Assembly: GCA_000320605.2 (NCBI GenBank)
Contig: KB445803.1
Coordinates: forward strand, 59,504 to 123,503
Reading direction: 5' to 3'
DNA length: 64,000 nt
Origin: Gelatoporia subvermispora B
Taxonomy: Eukaryota; Basidiomycota; Agaricomycetes; Polyporales; Gelatoporiaceae
A model generated the notes under the pieces. That model searched no databases, was not told where the DNA came from, and saw nothing but the letters and a program-made list of their open reading frames with translations. The position numbers were made by a program, and so were the translations under genes. Below, piece after piece: positions 34,204-44,476 of this stretch (its first letter is position 1; each line of letters opens with the position of its first letter).

Positions 34204-35891
34204 CTACGCATGACCCCTCGTGGAGAGCGGCATATAGGGCTCCTCGAGATACTTGACCTCTTCGTCCGTGAGCTGCAAGTTTACTGCGCCGATGATGTCC
34301 TCAAGGTTCTTCAAGCTCGTCGTCCCGACAATCGGCGCAGTGACGCCTAGAGCGTCCGTGGAACAATCAACCAATTGTCAAGGGCACGGGAAATGATTCG
34401 GCGCACCTTCCTTTGAGAGACTCCAAGCGATTGAGATCTGCGCCATACTGGCCCCTTTCTTTTTGGCAAGCTCCTCAACGCTAGGTGCAGATGTCAGGAC
34501 GCCAGCGCCTGCTGACTCTGTATAATTTGCACGGAGGAGTCACTCACCGGTTGATAATTGTGGCAGTCCCAGTGTGCGTCGGATCGTATATCCCAAAAAA
34601 GCTGCAGCCCACGATGTACTTCAGAACCAGAGATGGGATAGACATCGAAGGGACGAGCACGCACGGATCAGTCTCGCTGCGCTTGGTCGACTGCCCGAGC
34701 GGGCGTGTGAGCAGGCCACGCGCGAGAGGCGACCATGGGATCGCACCGACGCCGAACATCTTGAGCGTCGGGAACATCTCGCGCTCCTCCTCGCGGTACA
34801 CGAGGCTGTGGTGATTCTGCATTGAGATAAACGGTGTCAGGTTGTGCGTGATGGCATAGTCTGAGCATGCGGCCATGGTCAGAGTTTGATGGCGCGGGTA
34901 GAGGGGCACGGCTCACTCTGCATGGCGTGGACTGCGAGGGTCGGGAGTCAGGGCGTAAGTGATGAACGGGGAAGGAGTTGTTTAGCAGTGCGTACACTGG
35001 TACGCCCAGCAGGAGCTCATGCCGACGTAGCGCACCCAGCCAGCTTGAACGACATCGTGAAGGGCTTGCATCTGCGCTTACATATGAGTCCGGGCTAGGC
35101 TTGTTAGACATGCGGATTGACGCACGGTCTCCTCAATGGGGGTGTCATAGTCAAAACGGTGGCCTACGAGCATGTGCAGTCAGTCAGACAAATGAAGGCG
35201 ATGGCAAGTTACGTACACTGGAGGAGATCAACGTAGTCCAACTGGAGGCGCTTTAAGCTCGCCTGGACGGAATCGAAGATATGCTAGATCGTGGTTCCTT
35301 CAGTCAATGCAATGACAGCTCTCTCCAATCGTGCGTACCTTGCGACTCAGGCCATGTTGATTGACGAGTCCGATTTCCTCGGGCGATTTTCCCTCTCTGA
35401 GCAGTTTGGTGTGATCGTTATTGGTGGTAACAGTCCCGTATAACTGTACAGGGATTATGGGAAGGGCAGAGCACGAGTGCGAGCCAACGAACCTTGGTCA
35501 TGACAACAATCTCCTCACGGGGAAGGTTCAACTTCTTGATGGCATTACCGAGCAAGACTTCGGACAGGCCATTCGAGTAGACGTTTGCAGTGTCAAACGA
35601 CTGGATACCGTGGTCGTATCTATGCCACGGACGGGAGCCCAAGTGAACAGGGGCACAGGCGGCACAGCTCAAGGGGCTCACGCGAATTTGACGTGCTTCA
35701 CAACCTCGTCCTCATCGTCGATGACCCAGTCCTGCCAACCTTTATCTCCGTACTGCATCATGCCCAGAACAATCTTGGACACCTTCAGGCCTGACTTGCC
35801 CAGACGGACTGCGAAACATGGCTCGCACTGATGATATGTTCTTTCATATTGACGACTCACCGTAAGGCATGGATTGTGTACTGGTGGACAT
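34204..35891 (-). CDS. AKR D: aldo/keto reductase
   Basis: Twelve exons on the minus strand, about 350 aa, start 35891 (MSTSTQSMPY), stop at 34204. Tetrad: Asp in QSFDTAN, Tyr in VYSNGLSE, Lys in VVMTK, His in LLQCHRFD. Exons 3 and 4 of AKR A/B/C/E are fused here: DTANVYSNGL is read continuously at about 35570-35610, so intron 3 has been cleanly removed. It keeps the 15-nt exon (FHAMQ) that C and E have merged. The exon 5 insert reads LYGTVTTNNDHTKLL. A TATATATAA element lies about 63 bp upstream. Predicted NADPH carbonyl reductase. Confidence 0.91.
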
Positions 35892-35953
35892 TATGGTGGG
35901 CCCAGTTCAAGAGATAGTCGCACGGCGATGGAACCACGATTCGAGCGTGTGGG

Positions 35954-35962
35954 TATATATAA
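35954..35962 (-). promoter_or_regulatory. TATA-box candidate for AKR D
   Basis: TATATATAA on the plus strand (TTATATATA on the transcribed strand), about 63 bp upstream of the AKR D start. Confidence 0.5.
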
Positions 35963-36057
35963 CGGTAGGCTAAGTGGCGGACCGGCTGTTCCAACTGGAT
36001 GACCAAGACTTGACATCATGCGTTTAGAGCTTCGTCATCCCACCTCCTGCTGTGTGG

Positions 36058-36252
36058 ATGTCTTCGCCACAGATCGACCACCCACTCGAGTTCAACATGT
36101 CGTTGAGCACGATGGTATAAGTACCCAACCACTCTGATGACTTGAAGGCGGCAAAGGGACTGAATGTGACGCTAGAGCACAAGGCGGGTTTACCGCAAGA
36201 CATGAACCAGATGGCCGCTGACTCCTTTGAGGAGTTTGACGCCCGAACTTGA
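36058..36252 (+). pseudogene. Possible short gene remnant, one internal stop
   Basis: A 65-codon frame starting MSSPQIDHPLEFNMSLSTMV, then TAA, then a protein-like stretch (DDLKAAKGLNVTLEHKAG, MNQMAADSFEEFD). The composition looks coding, but no family is recognised and the frame is interrupted. Confidence 0.25.
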
Positions 36253-36383
36253 GCTATTCAAGTTGTCTCACTAGCGTGATGTACGGACTGCATTCGGTTG
36301 GCTATGACGATTGACAACGGACGGCACTGCCCCCATTAACTTTTCTACTTGTATTTCGCCAGTCTCCTTCCAACCCCTAATCC

Positions 36384-37489
36384 TCACGAATTTGGCCCGA
36401 CCGAGAGAACTCCATCCGCCAATCTCTCTGATGCATATCTCTTCGTCAGGGTATGTCCGCTGTCATTCGGTAACAGAGTCTTACCCTCGAGATCGAAGAA
36501 TGTGGGAAGCACATCCCAAATTCGCATTCGTTCCTCCTTGTACTTGGTGTATGTCCTCTCCATACAAGCATTGCAGACTCTACTGTTGTGAACCACGTCC
36601 CTTAGATCCGGTTCCCGGTCGTCCAACACGGCACGGCACATGAGGTTGTGACGATTTTGGCCGACAGTGAGTCCAATGACACGCAGGTGAAATTGGAGCA
36701 GTTTTGAACAGAGATCCGGATGCCCTTTTCTCGTGCAGTCCGGGTTGGGCTCGCTGAGTACAACGAAGCATGACTGGATGGCCACATGCGAGAGGGCGTC
36801 TGCACCTTTCAAACATCTCACAGCGTCATCAGCTGACAACCGCTCATGTACAATGTCGGTCGTCGTGCAGCCGACGAAGTCCTCGGGTACCATCTGACAG
36901 CACATATAGAAGGCGAGAGGGAGTAAGGAGGGTGTATCCGTGAGGCGTGAGAGGTACACGACTTTGGGGGCATCCCGTATGTCTATCTCGATTGGAGCTT
37001 TCTTCAGGTACTCCTCGGCGGTCCCAAATCGTTCCGGGAAATTATCAGAGAAGATCTTCTTCAACAGCTCGAGCCCGTGATCGCGCAACCCCCGGATGTT
37101 GTACTTGTCCCCTAGCCTGATCCAAGCCGAGACAACAGCAAATTGAGGACGAGGCATGAGCCACGAAAAGCTGTAGCACGACCTACACTGAGTATACAGA
37201 TTCAGTAATCACAGAGTCACACTCACCTGTGCTCCCCGGGAAACAAGGCCCGAAGGATATGTATGATGTCATTCGGATCGTCGTACAGGCGCACGACAGG
37301 GCAACCATCTAGCTGTTCCATGCTGCTAGATTGAGGAATCTCGAACAAGTCCCGAAAGATATCGGAATGTTGAGAGAGCTGTCCTCGGAAGACTCGAAAT
37401 GCAATCTCTCCGGCGATAAGGACAACGTTTCCGTCTAGATACCAAAATTCGTTGCTGTGCTTCATGGAAGAGCTATCTGCGTCTGCCAT
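36384..37489 (-). CDS. BTB/POZ-domain protein (EFWYPDGN subgroup)
   Basis: Minus-strand exons 37227-37489 and 36384-37170 give 349 aa with the family phase-2 intron. The start at 37489 (MADADSSSMKHSNEFWYLDG) matches paralogue leaders; an upstream in-frame Met at 37555 is possible. BTB core NVVLIAGEIAFRVFRGQ, FRDLFEIPQS, GCPVVRLYDD. The middle has VSAWIRLGDKYNI, YLSRLTDTPSLLPLAFYMCC. The C-terminal module is VCNAC...W.VLPTFFDL. Function unknown; expected to be a dimerising or adaptor protein. Confidence 0.87.
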
Positions 37490-38640
37490 AACAATCGTGA
37501 GGAAAGGATGTCGGTTCTGTCGGGATATGGTACTGTGCCGTTTGACCTCGGCCACCGGGTAGTCAGCTTCGAAGTGCCCCGCAACGCTTTTGAAATCCTA
37601 AGATAGCTTATCATGGAAGCGCCCTTCTGCCATAGCTCCCGTTACGTGAAAATGAAGGGAACAAATGCCGTGAACACTCAGATACATGTACGACTCCTCG
37701 TGTGTCCAAGTTACACCTAGTCAACATTTACTGTCTACCTGACGATGGTAATACTGCCCCCCGTGGGTCCTCGCGTACACAATTCGTGCATCAATACAAA
37801 GAATTTGGTCGCTGGTCTACTAAATGTGCAAATCTTTGTCAGATCAATCAATGCTAAATATTTGTATAGAATCTGCCGAGCACCTTCAACTCGATACACC
37901 ATCGTCTCAGGTATAATACTCACGTCACAAGTGTACAGTATTTGACCGACCTGTGATACAATACGGCCCCGTGATACAGACTAGAAGCTGTAATTCCGCA
38001 GAATGCGATGATTTATGTTTATGCTGAACCACACTCTGCCTTCAAGGCATAGACGGACTAGATGTTCGATTGACCTAGAGCTCGTGATATATATATACCC
38101 AAGATCCTACAAGAGTGGATTTCGGTGGCGGATCCAGTCGGGTTTTCCAAATGTTCCTCGCATATTGCTACCCTCTTTATACAGGCAATATACATCGCTG
38201 TAGATCACCATGTGCATGGTGTTGATTCTTTGCATAGTGAAGGCATGAACATGTTTCCTTTCCCTAGAGCTGAGGTTACTGCGGTATTTATATAGGCGCC
38301 TCAGGTTGACGTGGCATCTGCCGATCGTATCCCCCTTCGGAGCAGTAGTAAATCACTTGGATAGGCAGCTTTCGGCGTCACTTGGGATGTCTCACTGGCG
38401 TATTCTCTCACCGCTAGGAGATTTAGAACTGATCCAGCTCGATCTCATTTGTTATATAGGCCGACGCCAGCTCAGTTTTTCTCCACATGAGAGAGTATGC
38501 ACGTACCCATGACTCATGCCTGATTTGATTATTCAGGATGCGAAATGAGTGAGGTACCATTACAAAATTTGGCCGTCTCACCGGCCAGTCAAATACTGTG
38601 GGTCGATGCATCTACATACGTATTTAAGCAAAAGCACGTC
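37490..38640. other. 1.15 kb without a recognised gene
   Basis: AT-rich spacer between two BTB genes on the same strand. Short frames only. Confidence 0.5.
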
Positions 38641-39744
38641 CTACAAACCCTGGGCCGTCCCCTCCTCCTCGGCCATCAGCTCATCAATCTCGAAAATCCT
38701 CCGAAGATTTCTGTAAAGATTATCTTGCTCTGTCCTTTCCCTCTCCAGTACTGCATTCCGACAGTCTTCGCAAGGAAGCTCCGGGCCAAACAGTGCATAT
38801 ACGTAGTCGCATTGAGAGTCCAATGCTGCAGGGGACAATCCGCCGAGCTGGTACAACTCGGTGGCACTTCGAAACGCTGTGCGGAATGCCTGGGAACATG
38901 GTTCGAGTTCGGGCAGCCATGGGTGGATGCCAACAGCATAATCTAGAAGTCGCTCATTTCTCGTGTGACGAATGCTGATCAGGTAGTCCCTGGCGTGAAG
39001 GCATTTCACAATCACGTTTTGCGATAGGTGCTCCATCCCAGAACGGAAAGGGATACCGAAAACGAGCTGTTCCACGGGAATTTGACAGCAGCCATAGAGT
39101 GCCATCGGCAGAATTTCCTTGGCCTTGGTAAGCAGCGCTAGATTCACTGCCACCAAGGCGTCCGTTTCGTATACATTGATAGGTGCATTGCGCAGGAAGT
39201 TTTTCCAAGAGTTGTGTATTGACACATTCGCAAAGCGTTCAGGGAAAGTTTCCTTTAGGTGTTGGAGCGCAGGTTCAAGTACGGAGTCCATCTGATATTT
39301 GTGAGCGAGGCGAATCAGAACCGCGAGTTCTTCAAACTCAAGCCGTTGATTATACTGAGGCACAGGCCTGTTAGTGTTGATTAGCTGAGCATAATATGGG
39401 ACATGAATTGCAGACACATACGGCTGGCAGAATAAATGGCCTAGCAAGCAACCCAAGTCCGCAGGCTCGTCCCACAATCGAACCACCGCGCATCCTTCGA
39501 TCTTCTCAGAATCTTCAGGCTGCGGTGTCTGGAACATATCTTTGAACACGACCGAATACCACTCCAATATTCCTCGGTACACCCGGAAACAGAAACCTTC
39601 GGCCACAATGACTATGTTCCCATCGGGGAGCCACAAATCGTCGACCCGCTCAACGCCGTATGTTTCGTAGAACTTGTCCGAGCCGACAGAGTCGGATACC
39701 TGGGGTGTAGAGCTGCAGTCCTCGGAGGGGTTGGAAGATGGCAT
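38641..39744 (-). CDS. BTB/POZ-domain protein
   Basis: Minus-strand exons 39422-39744 and 38641-39367, 349 aa. The 54-bp intron (39368-39421, GTATGT...ACAG) is a multiple of three without a stop, so the frame reads through. Comparison with the other members shows the intron at the family position. BTB core: LWLPDGNIVIVAEGFCFRVY, FKDMFQTPQP, GCAVVRLWDE. Then LIRLAHKYQMDSVL, LPMALYGCC, and a C-terminal PCEDC...LRRIFEI that has lost the usual Trp and Pro of W..LP. A divergent member; function unknown. Confidence 0.84.
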   Translation of the reverse strand: MPSSNPSEDCSSTPQVSDSVGSDKFYETYGVERVDDLWLPDGNIVIVAEGFCFRVYRGILEWYSVVFKDMFQTPQPEDSEKIEGCAVVRLWDEPADLGCLLGHLFCQPYVSAIHVPYYAQLINTNRPVPQYNQRLEFEELAVLIRLAHKYQMDSVLEPALQHLKETFPERFANVSIHNSWKNFLRNAPINVYETDALVAVNLALLTKAKEILPMALYGCCQIPVEQLVFGIPFRSGMEHLSQNVIVKCLHARDYLISIRHTRNERLLDYAVGIHPWLPELEPCSQAFRTAFRSATELYQLGGLSPAALDSQCDYVYALFGPELPCEDCRNAVLERERTEQDNLYRNLRRIFEIDELMAEEEGTAQGL

Positions 39745-40429
39745 GACTGAGGGAGAGGGGAAAGATGTGGTACTGGTGAGAAGCAGAGCTGAATTATTCC
39801 GGCGTCCACATCAACGGCCACAAGCGCTCAAAGCAACTTCGCGACTCGTAGCCAACCACGGACAATGCCGAGTCTCCTCCAGCATGCACAACTACTGGTG
39901 AAGGGAGACAATAAATCCAGTTCATGTCTGACATTTCCGCCATGATTGGACGGGCATCGTCCAGCGTATTCATGAAATCGAGACATCTACCGCTCTGAGG
40001 TGCCCCTCCAAGGCGAGGACCTGTGGGAGCTCATGTTAGATCGCTTTATTCACGGGTTCAGTTTGCAACATTTCCGGTACATTGGTACTCATGTCCCGGA
40101 AGGTAACTTCCACTGACTTCTTGGCATGCCCGTCTCCGGTCAGTGATTCAATATTTGGCCCGCGGCCCGCCCCGCGGTTGGCGTGTCAAGATGTTTTCTG
40201 TCGTACTATCTGAACTGCAGCCAGATGTGTAATCAACATGGCAACGTAGGTGTAGTAAGACTACTTCAACGTACCAGGACCAAGACAGGCCGCTTATTCC
40301 AGTCATGTACACTCGCTGTCGACGTTCAAAAATCCGGCGAACAAAATTGTCTCGTCGTATAATTGCTAAAGCTATTAGAGCACTACGAGAATACATGATA
40401 GCCGCCGCATTCTTGACTGCCAACGTACT
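39745..40429. other. Intergenic, 0.7 kb
   Basis: No gene or repeat recognised. Confidence 0.5.
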
Positions 40430-42613
40430 TTACGTGCTCCATATTCTGCCTCCCTGCGTTGGGTTCAGCCACACGAGAGCAGTGCACGCCAGCGCAACGC
40501 CTAATCCCACGCATTTCACCACTCTTGCAAGTTTGCTTCGGGGCTTCCACTTTTCCGCGCCTTGCACCTCATAATCATCCCAGATAGGACTTCTCATGAT
40601 CCACCAGAACCGAGTGAGTGGTCCCGGGAAGATGCTGAAGTTCTTGCCCGTCCCCTCCGCGGCACGGTACCACGAGTTGCACTGAGGATAAACTGCGCGG
40701 GAAATGCGGGCTTGGATATCCGCATTGTATGCATCGCATGCGCTCTGTGTGATAGTGAAGGAACGCACGGAGCGAGAAAGCACGGGTGCGCAAAGTTGCA
40801 GTATATATTCGGCTTGGCATTCTTCGAAGAAGATAACAGAGCCTATACTGGTGTTTGAGTTCGGGCCTGCCGAAGTGTCAGTGGCAGTCTACAAGCGAAG
40901 GCACAATTATCCACAAACCTCCTAGCATGTAGAAGTTTGGGAAGCCAGGGATGCCCACTGAGCGATAGGCAGTAGGACCACCCTGTGAATCGAAGTATTG
41001 CTGGATTGTTCGCCCATTCTTACCGCGAACTGGTACCGGATAGGTATCCTGTAGTATGTCAATCTCGGCTGCCTATGCAGAGACAGCGGATAGTGACGTA
41101 CGGCAACATATCCGGTGGAAAAGATGATAATGTCGAATGTAATGTTTTCGCCTGCAAAATTGACATAAGCGCGATACACTGTTCCGTGCTAACGTAGACA
41201 CCCACCTTTCTGTGTGCGTATACCATCCTCAGTGATCTCTGCGATGCCATCCCAATTGAGGTCCAGGTTGGGACGGTGCAGAGCTGCGAGGTACCCGGTG
41301 TCCACTACTAACCTCTTACATGCGAGTGCTGGCCGAATTGTACTTCAGTACGTGGCACAATCAACCGATAAGATCCACAATCGATGCACATACGATAATT
41401 CGGCATCAGTTGGTCGTGATAACTCTCTGGAGCAACACTCCGAATGAATCCTTTGATGGTCTAAGGAAAGTTTTTTGTTCGCTTCGTTCGTGAGACAAGC
41501 GACATAAAACATACCTCCTCCACCTTTGCGCGATTCTTGCTCTGCCCACTAGAAAACAATGGCCACATCATTTCGTGCTGGAGCATTATCCAGGCGCGAT
41601 ATGCGCGCATAGCCATAGGTATATGTGCAAAGATCCATTTGTGCCATTCTTTAAACTCTCCACGGGGCTGGAACACATTGAGACACTTGTTTATAACCCG
41701 ATCAGGATCGAAGACAGCGACGCACAGTATGAATCAGCCAGGATGGCGTACGACAGAAGTTGACGACAGAGACACCAGACTCTTTTACAATCTCTGGTAC
41801 AAGTTGAACGCTGCCTTATGGTCAGATAAGATATTTGTATTGAGAAGGCCGGAGAAACTTACCCAGAGCATCCATTACCAATCACTGCAACGCGCTTGTC
41901 TCGTAGATCGATGCCATGGTTCCACCTCGCGGAGTGAAGCAATTCTCCCTTGAACCTGTCCCTCCCTTCCAGCTTCGTGGGGTATCTTGGCTCACCCAAC
42001 AAACCCACTGCCGAAACCAGTATCTCTGCTTCTTCAGTACGTCGTGCCCCCGTCTGGAGATCTTCGAGCTCGATCACCCATACAGAGCGCTCGTCGTCCC
42101 ACGCCGCAGAGCTGACGCACGTACGGAATGACGTGCGCGTATATAGGCCGTACTTGCGGGCAAGAGATTGCCAGTAGGCCTGAATCTCGGATTGTGGGAC
42201 ATGCGTGCGTGACCAGTACGGATTAGGCTCAGACGAAAGACTGTACCAGTGAGTTGGAACGTCCGAGCAGCAGCCCTGCGGAGAGTGAAAGCTCAGCCCC
42301 TTACCGTATCTAACAAGCTCTCAAAGACACACCGGGTAGGTATTGTCACGCCAAGTCCCGCCGACATCCGTGCCTTGTTCGAAGATCTATAGCGCATGTT
42401 AGTCTGGTCAGTCAAAGCGACTTGGTCCGCCATTCACCGTGAAATCATGGAAGCCCAGGCGCTTCTGGAGGCCTATCGCAAATGTCACACCGCCGACCCT
42501 TCGTCGCAAGTTGTCAGCGCTGACGCACGCTTGGCGAGCTTACTGATGGGGGCCACTCACCCGGCGCCAATGATTGCAATGCGTGATCCGGGCGCAGTCT
42601 TCTCGGATGCCAT
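40430..42613 (-). CDS. BVMO 2: Baeyer-Villiger-type FAD/NADPH monooxygenase
   Basis: Eleven exons, about 550 aa, start at 42613 ([10 protein letters not shown]), stop at 40430. FAD motif [22 protein letters not shown] is one exon here, unlike BVMO 1. The fingerprint region is [13 protein letters not shown], with Asn where the Baeyer-Villiger consensus has Pro or Asp. NADPH motif [10 protein letters not shown]. Later landmarks: [43 protein letters not shown] and NFSIFPG. A C-terminal hydrophobic helix ([13 protein letters not shown]) could be a tail anchor. Expected ketone to ester/lactone oxygenation; substrate unknown. Closer to BVMO 3 than to BVMO 1. Confidence 0.88.
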
Positions 42614-43260
42614 GTCTACCGCTCAACGAAAGGTCAGCCCGCTTCTATGCTCTCTTTTATAGTCTCTCCATACACAGGCAGTCTCCATGAGGGTGATTGA
42701 ACACAGCCTGTTCGGCTAGCCGATTGATAGCCGCTTCCAAGAATTTGGACTTGTGGCGCAGGTATGCGTCGAGCGCTATGGAGTCCGGCGTATTCGGAAA
42801 ATTGTAGGACGGCCAACGAACACCATCCTGCATGCAAAAGAAGATCATCATGCGATTTTTGTCCTTCTTTTAGACTGTTATTCGAGTATACGTCAATACG
42901 TCAAGTCAGCGATTACTTGCCTCGCTTAGCTCCTCTGATGCTGATTTGTAGACTGGTCAATCTGAGGCAATGGTACCAGCGCCATATCAGTTCGTGCTTG
43001 GTTATGTGGACGCATCACCGGATCATTAGAGTTTCATCTGGAGAAATTTCATAGTCCAGAATTGGGAAGGGAGCTTTGACCGAGAGCGCAGTTGCATTCA
43101 GCCCAGTGTCACCGCGCTTCACTTCAAGCGGCGATCGATCAAAGACCTGCAGTCTCCCTAGCTGTCCCCCTGCGGTTGTTCACAGCCGCAGGGAAGAGTT
43201 GTCGATGGCGCACCTCGAACGGTGTCTCAGAGGGTATCATGATCTGACCGATGTAAGGCT
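42614..43260 (-). other. Unrecognised coding-like exons running into the assembly gap
   Basis: On the minus strand, stretches at about 43150-43025 (SPLEVKRGDTGLNATALSVK, then DYEISPDETLM) and 42836-42659 (after an acceptor CATGCAG: GVRWPSYNFPNTPDSIALD, ending CMERL then stop) look like exons of one gene. Its 5' part would be inside the gap. The last exon faintly resembles the ORF end upstream of BVMO 1. The family was not recognised. Confidence 0.35.
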
Positions 43261-43950
43261 NNNNNNNNNNNNNNNNNNNNNNNNNNNNNNNNNNNNNNNN
43301 NNNNNNNNNNNNNNNNNNNNNNNNNNNNNNNNNNNNNNNNNNNNNNNNNNNNNNNNNNNNNNNNNNNNNNNNNNNNNNNNNNNNNNNNNNNNNNNNNNNN
43401 NNNNNNNNNNNNNNNNNNNNNNNNNNNNNNNNNNNNNNNNNNNNNNNNNNNNNNNNNNNNNNNNNNNNNNNNNNNNNNNNNNNNNNNNNNNNNNNNNNNN
43501 NNNNNNNNNNNNNNNNNNNNNNNNNNNNNNNNNNNNNNNNNNNNNNNNNNNNNNNNNNNNNNNNNNNNNNNNNNNNNNNNNNNNNNNNNNNNNNNNNNNN
43601 NNNNNNNNNNNNNNNNNNNNNNNNNNNNNNNNNNNNNNNNNNNNNNNNNNNNNNNNNNNNNNNNNNNNNNNNNNNNNNNNNNNNNNNNNNNNNNNNNNNN
43701 NNNNNNNNNNNNNNNNNNNNNNNNNNNNNNNNNNNNNNNNNNNNNNNNNNNNNNNNNNNNNNNNNNNNNNNNNNNNNNNNNNNNNNNNNNNNNNNNNNNN
43801 NNNNNNNNNNNNNNNNNNNNNNNNNNNNNNNNNNNNNNNNNNNNNNNNNNNNNNNNNNNNNNNNNNNNNNNNNNNNNNNNNNNNNNNNNNNNNNNNNNNN
43901 NNNNNNNNNNNNNNNNNNNNNNNNNNNNNNNNNNNNNNNNNNNNNNNNNN
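43261..43950. other. Assembly gap (690 N)
   Basis: A run of N. The true length is unknown. The apparent frame that spans it (43076-43972) is meaningless. Confidence 1.
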
Positions 43951-44476
43951 TTTAAACTGTTTATTAAAGTAAAAGGTTGGAGCCTTAGACCGATGCCACC
44001 GCGTCAGCCTTTCTGAACACGTATGACAAAGCCTGTGAGATCACATGAGTGTAAGCAGGTTACCGTCTGTGAGCACGACCTCGATGACGGGCTTACAGAT
44101 CCCGGGGTTTCGGAGGACTCCATTTGCATGGCCGACCTGTTGGAGCCGCGGGTGGTTGAGAGCGACGGAGATCAAAATGTCGCAAGACGTCCGTAGACAT
44201 AGTAGTCAAAGATAAGCATGAGCTCCGGCTGGAGCTCCCTACTTTCTTTGGGCCAGAGATAGACTGACTAGTGGAACGAATATGATCGGCCCCCTTAAAG
44301 GGACATGAGGTAATATGTTTGGTATGAGCCCCTTCAACAAATGTTAATGAACAATTCACGTTGCAGATCATTGATGATCGTAGCATGGTCACCACCGTCA
44401 AGCGTCATCTCACAGAATTAAGTGCCTGTGTTAGTAGCTAGGATGATCCATTGTGGTTGCATGAATGTAACGAAAT
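43951..44476. other. Intergenic, 0.5 kb after the gap
   Basis: 3' flank of the MFS gene. No feature recognised. Confidence 0.5.

Larger units (their letters stand above)
35892..36383. other. Intergenic, 0.5 kb, with a possible gene remnant
   Basis: Holds the AKR D promoter and the short broken frame listed at 36058-36252. Confidence 0.4.

Noticed and set aside
43076..43972. 298-codon frame across the N run
   Set aside because: An artefact of reading N as open sequence.
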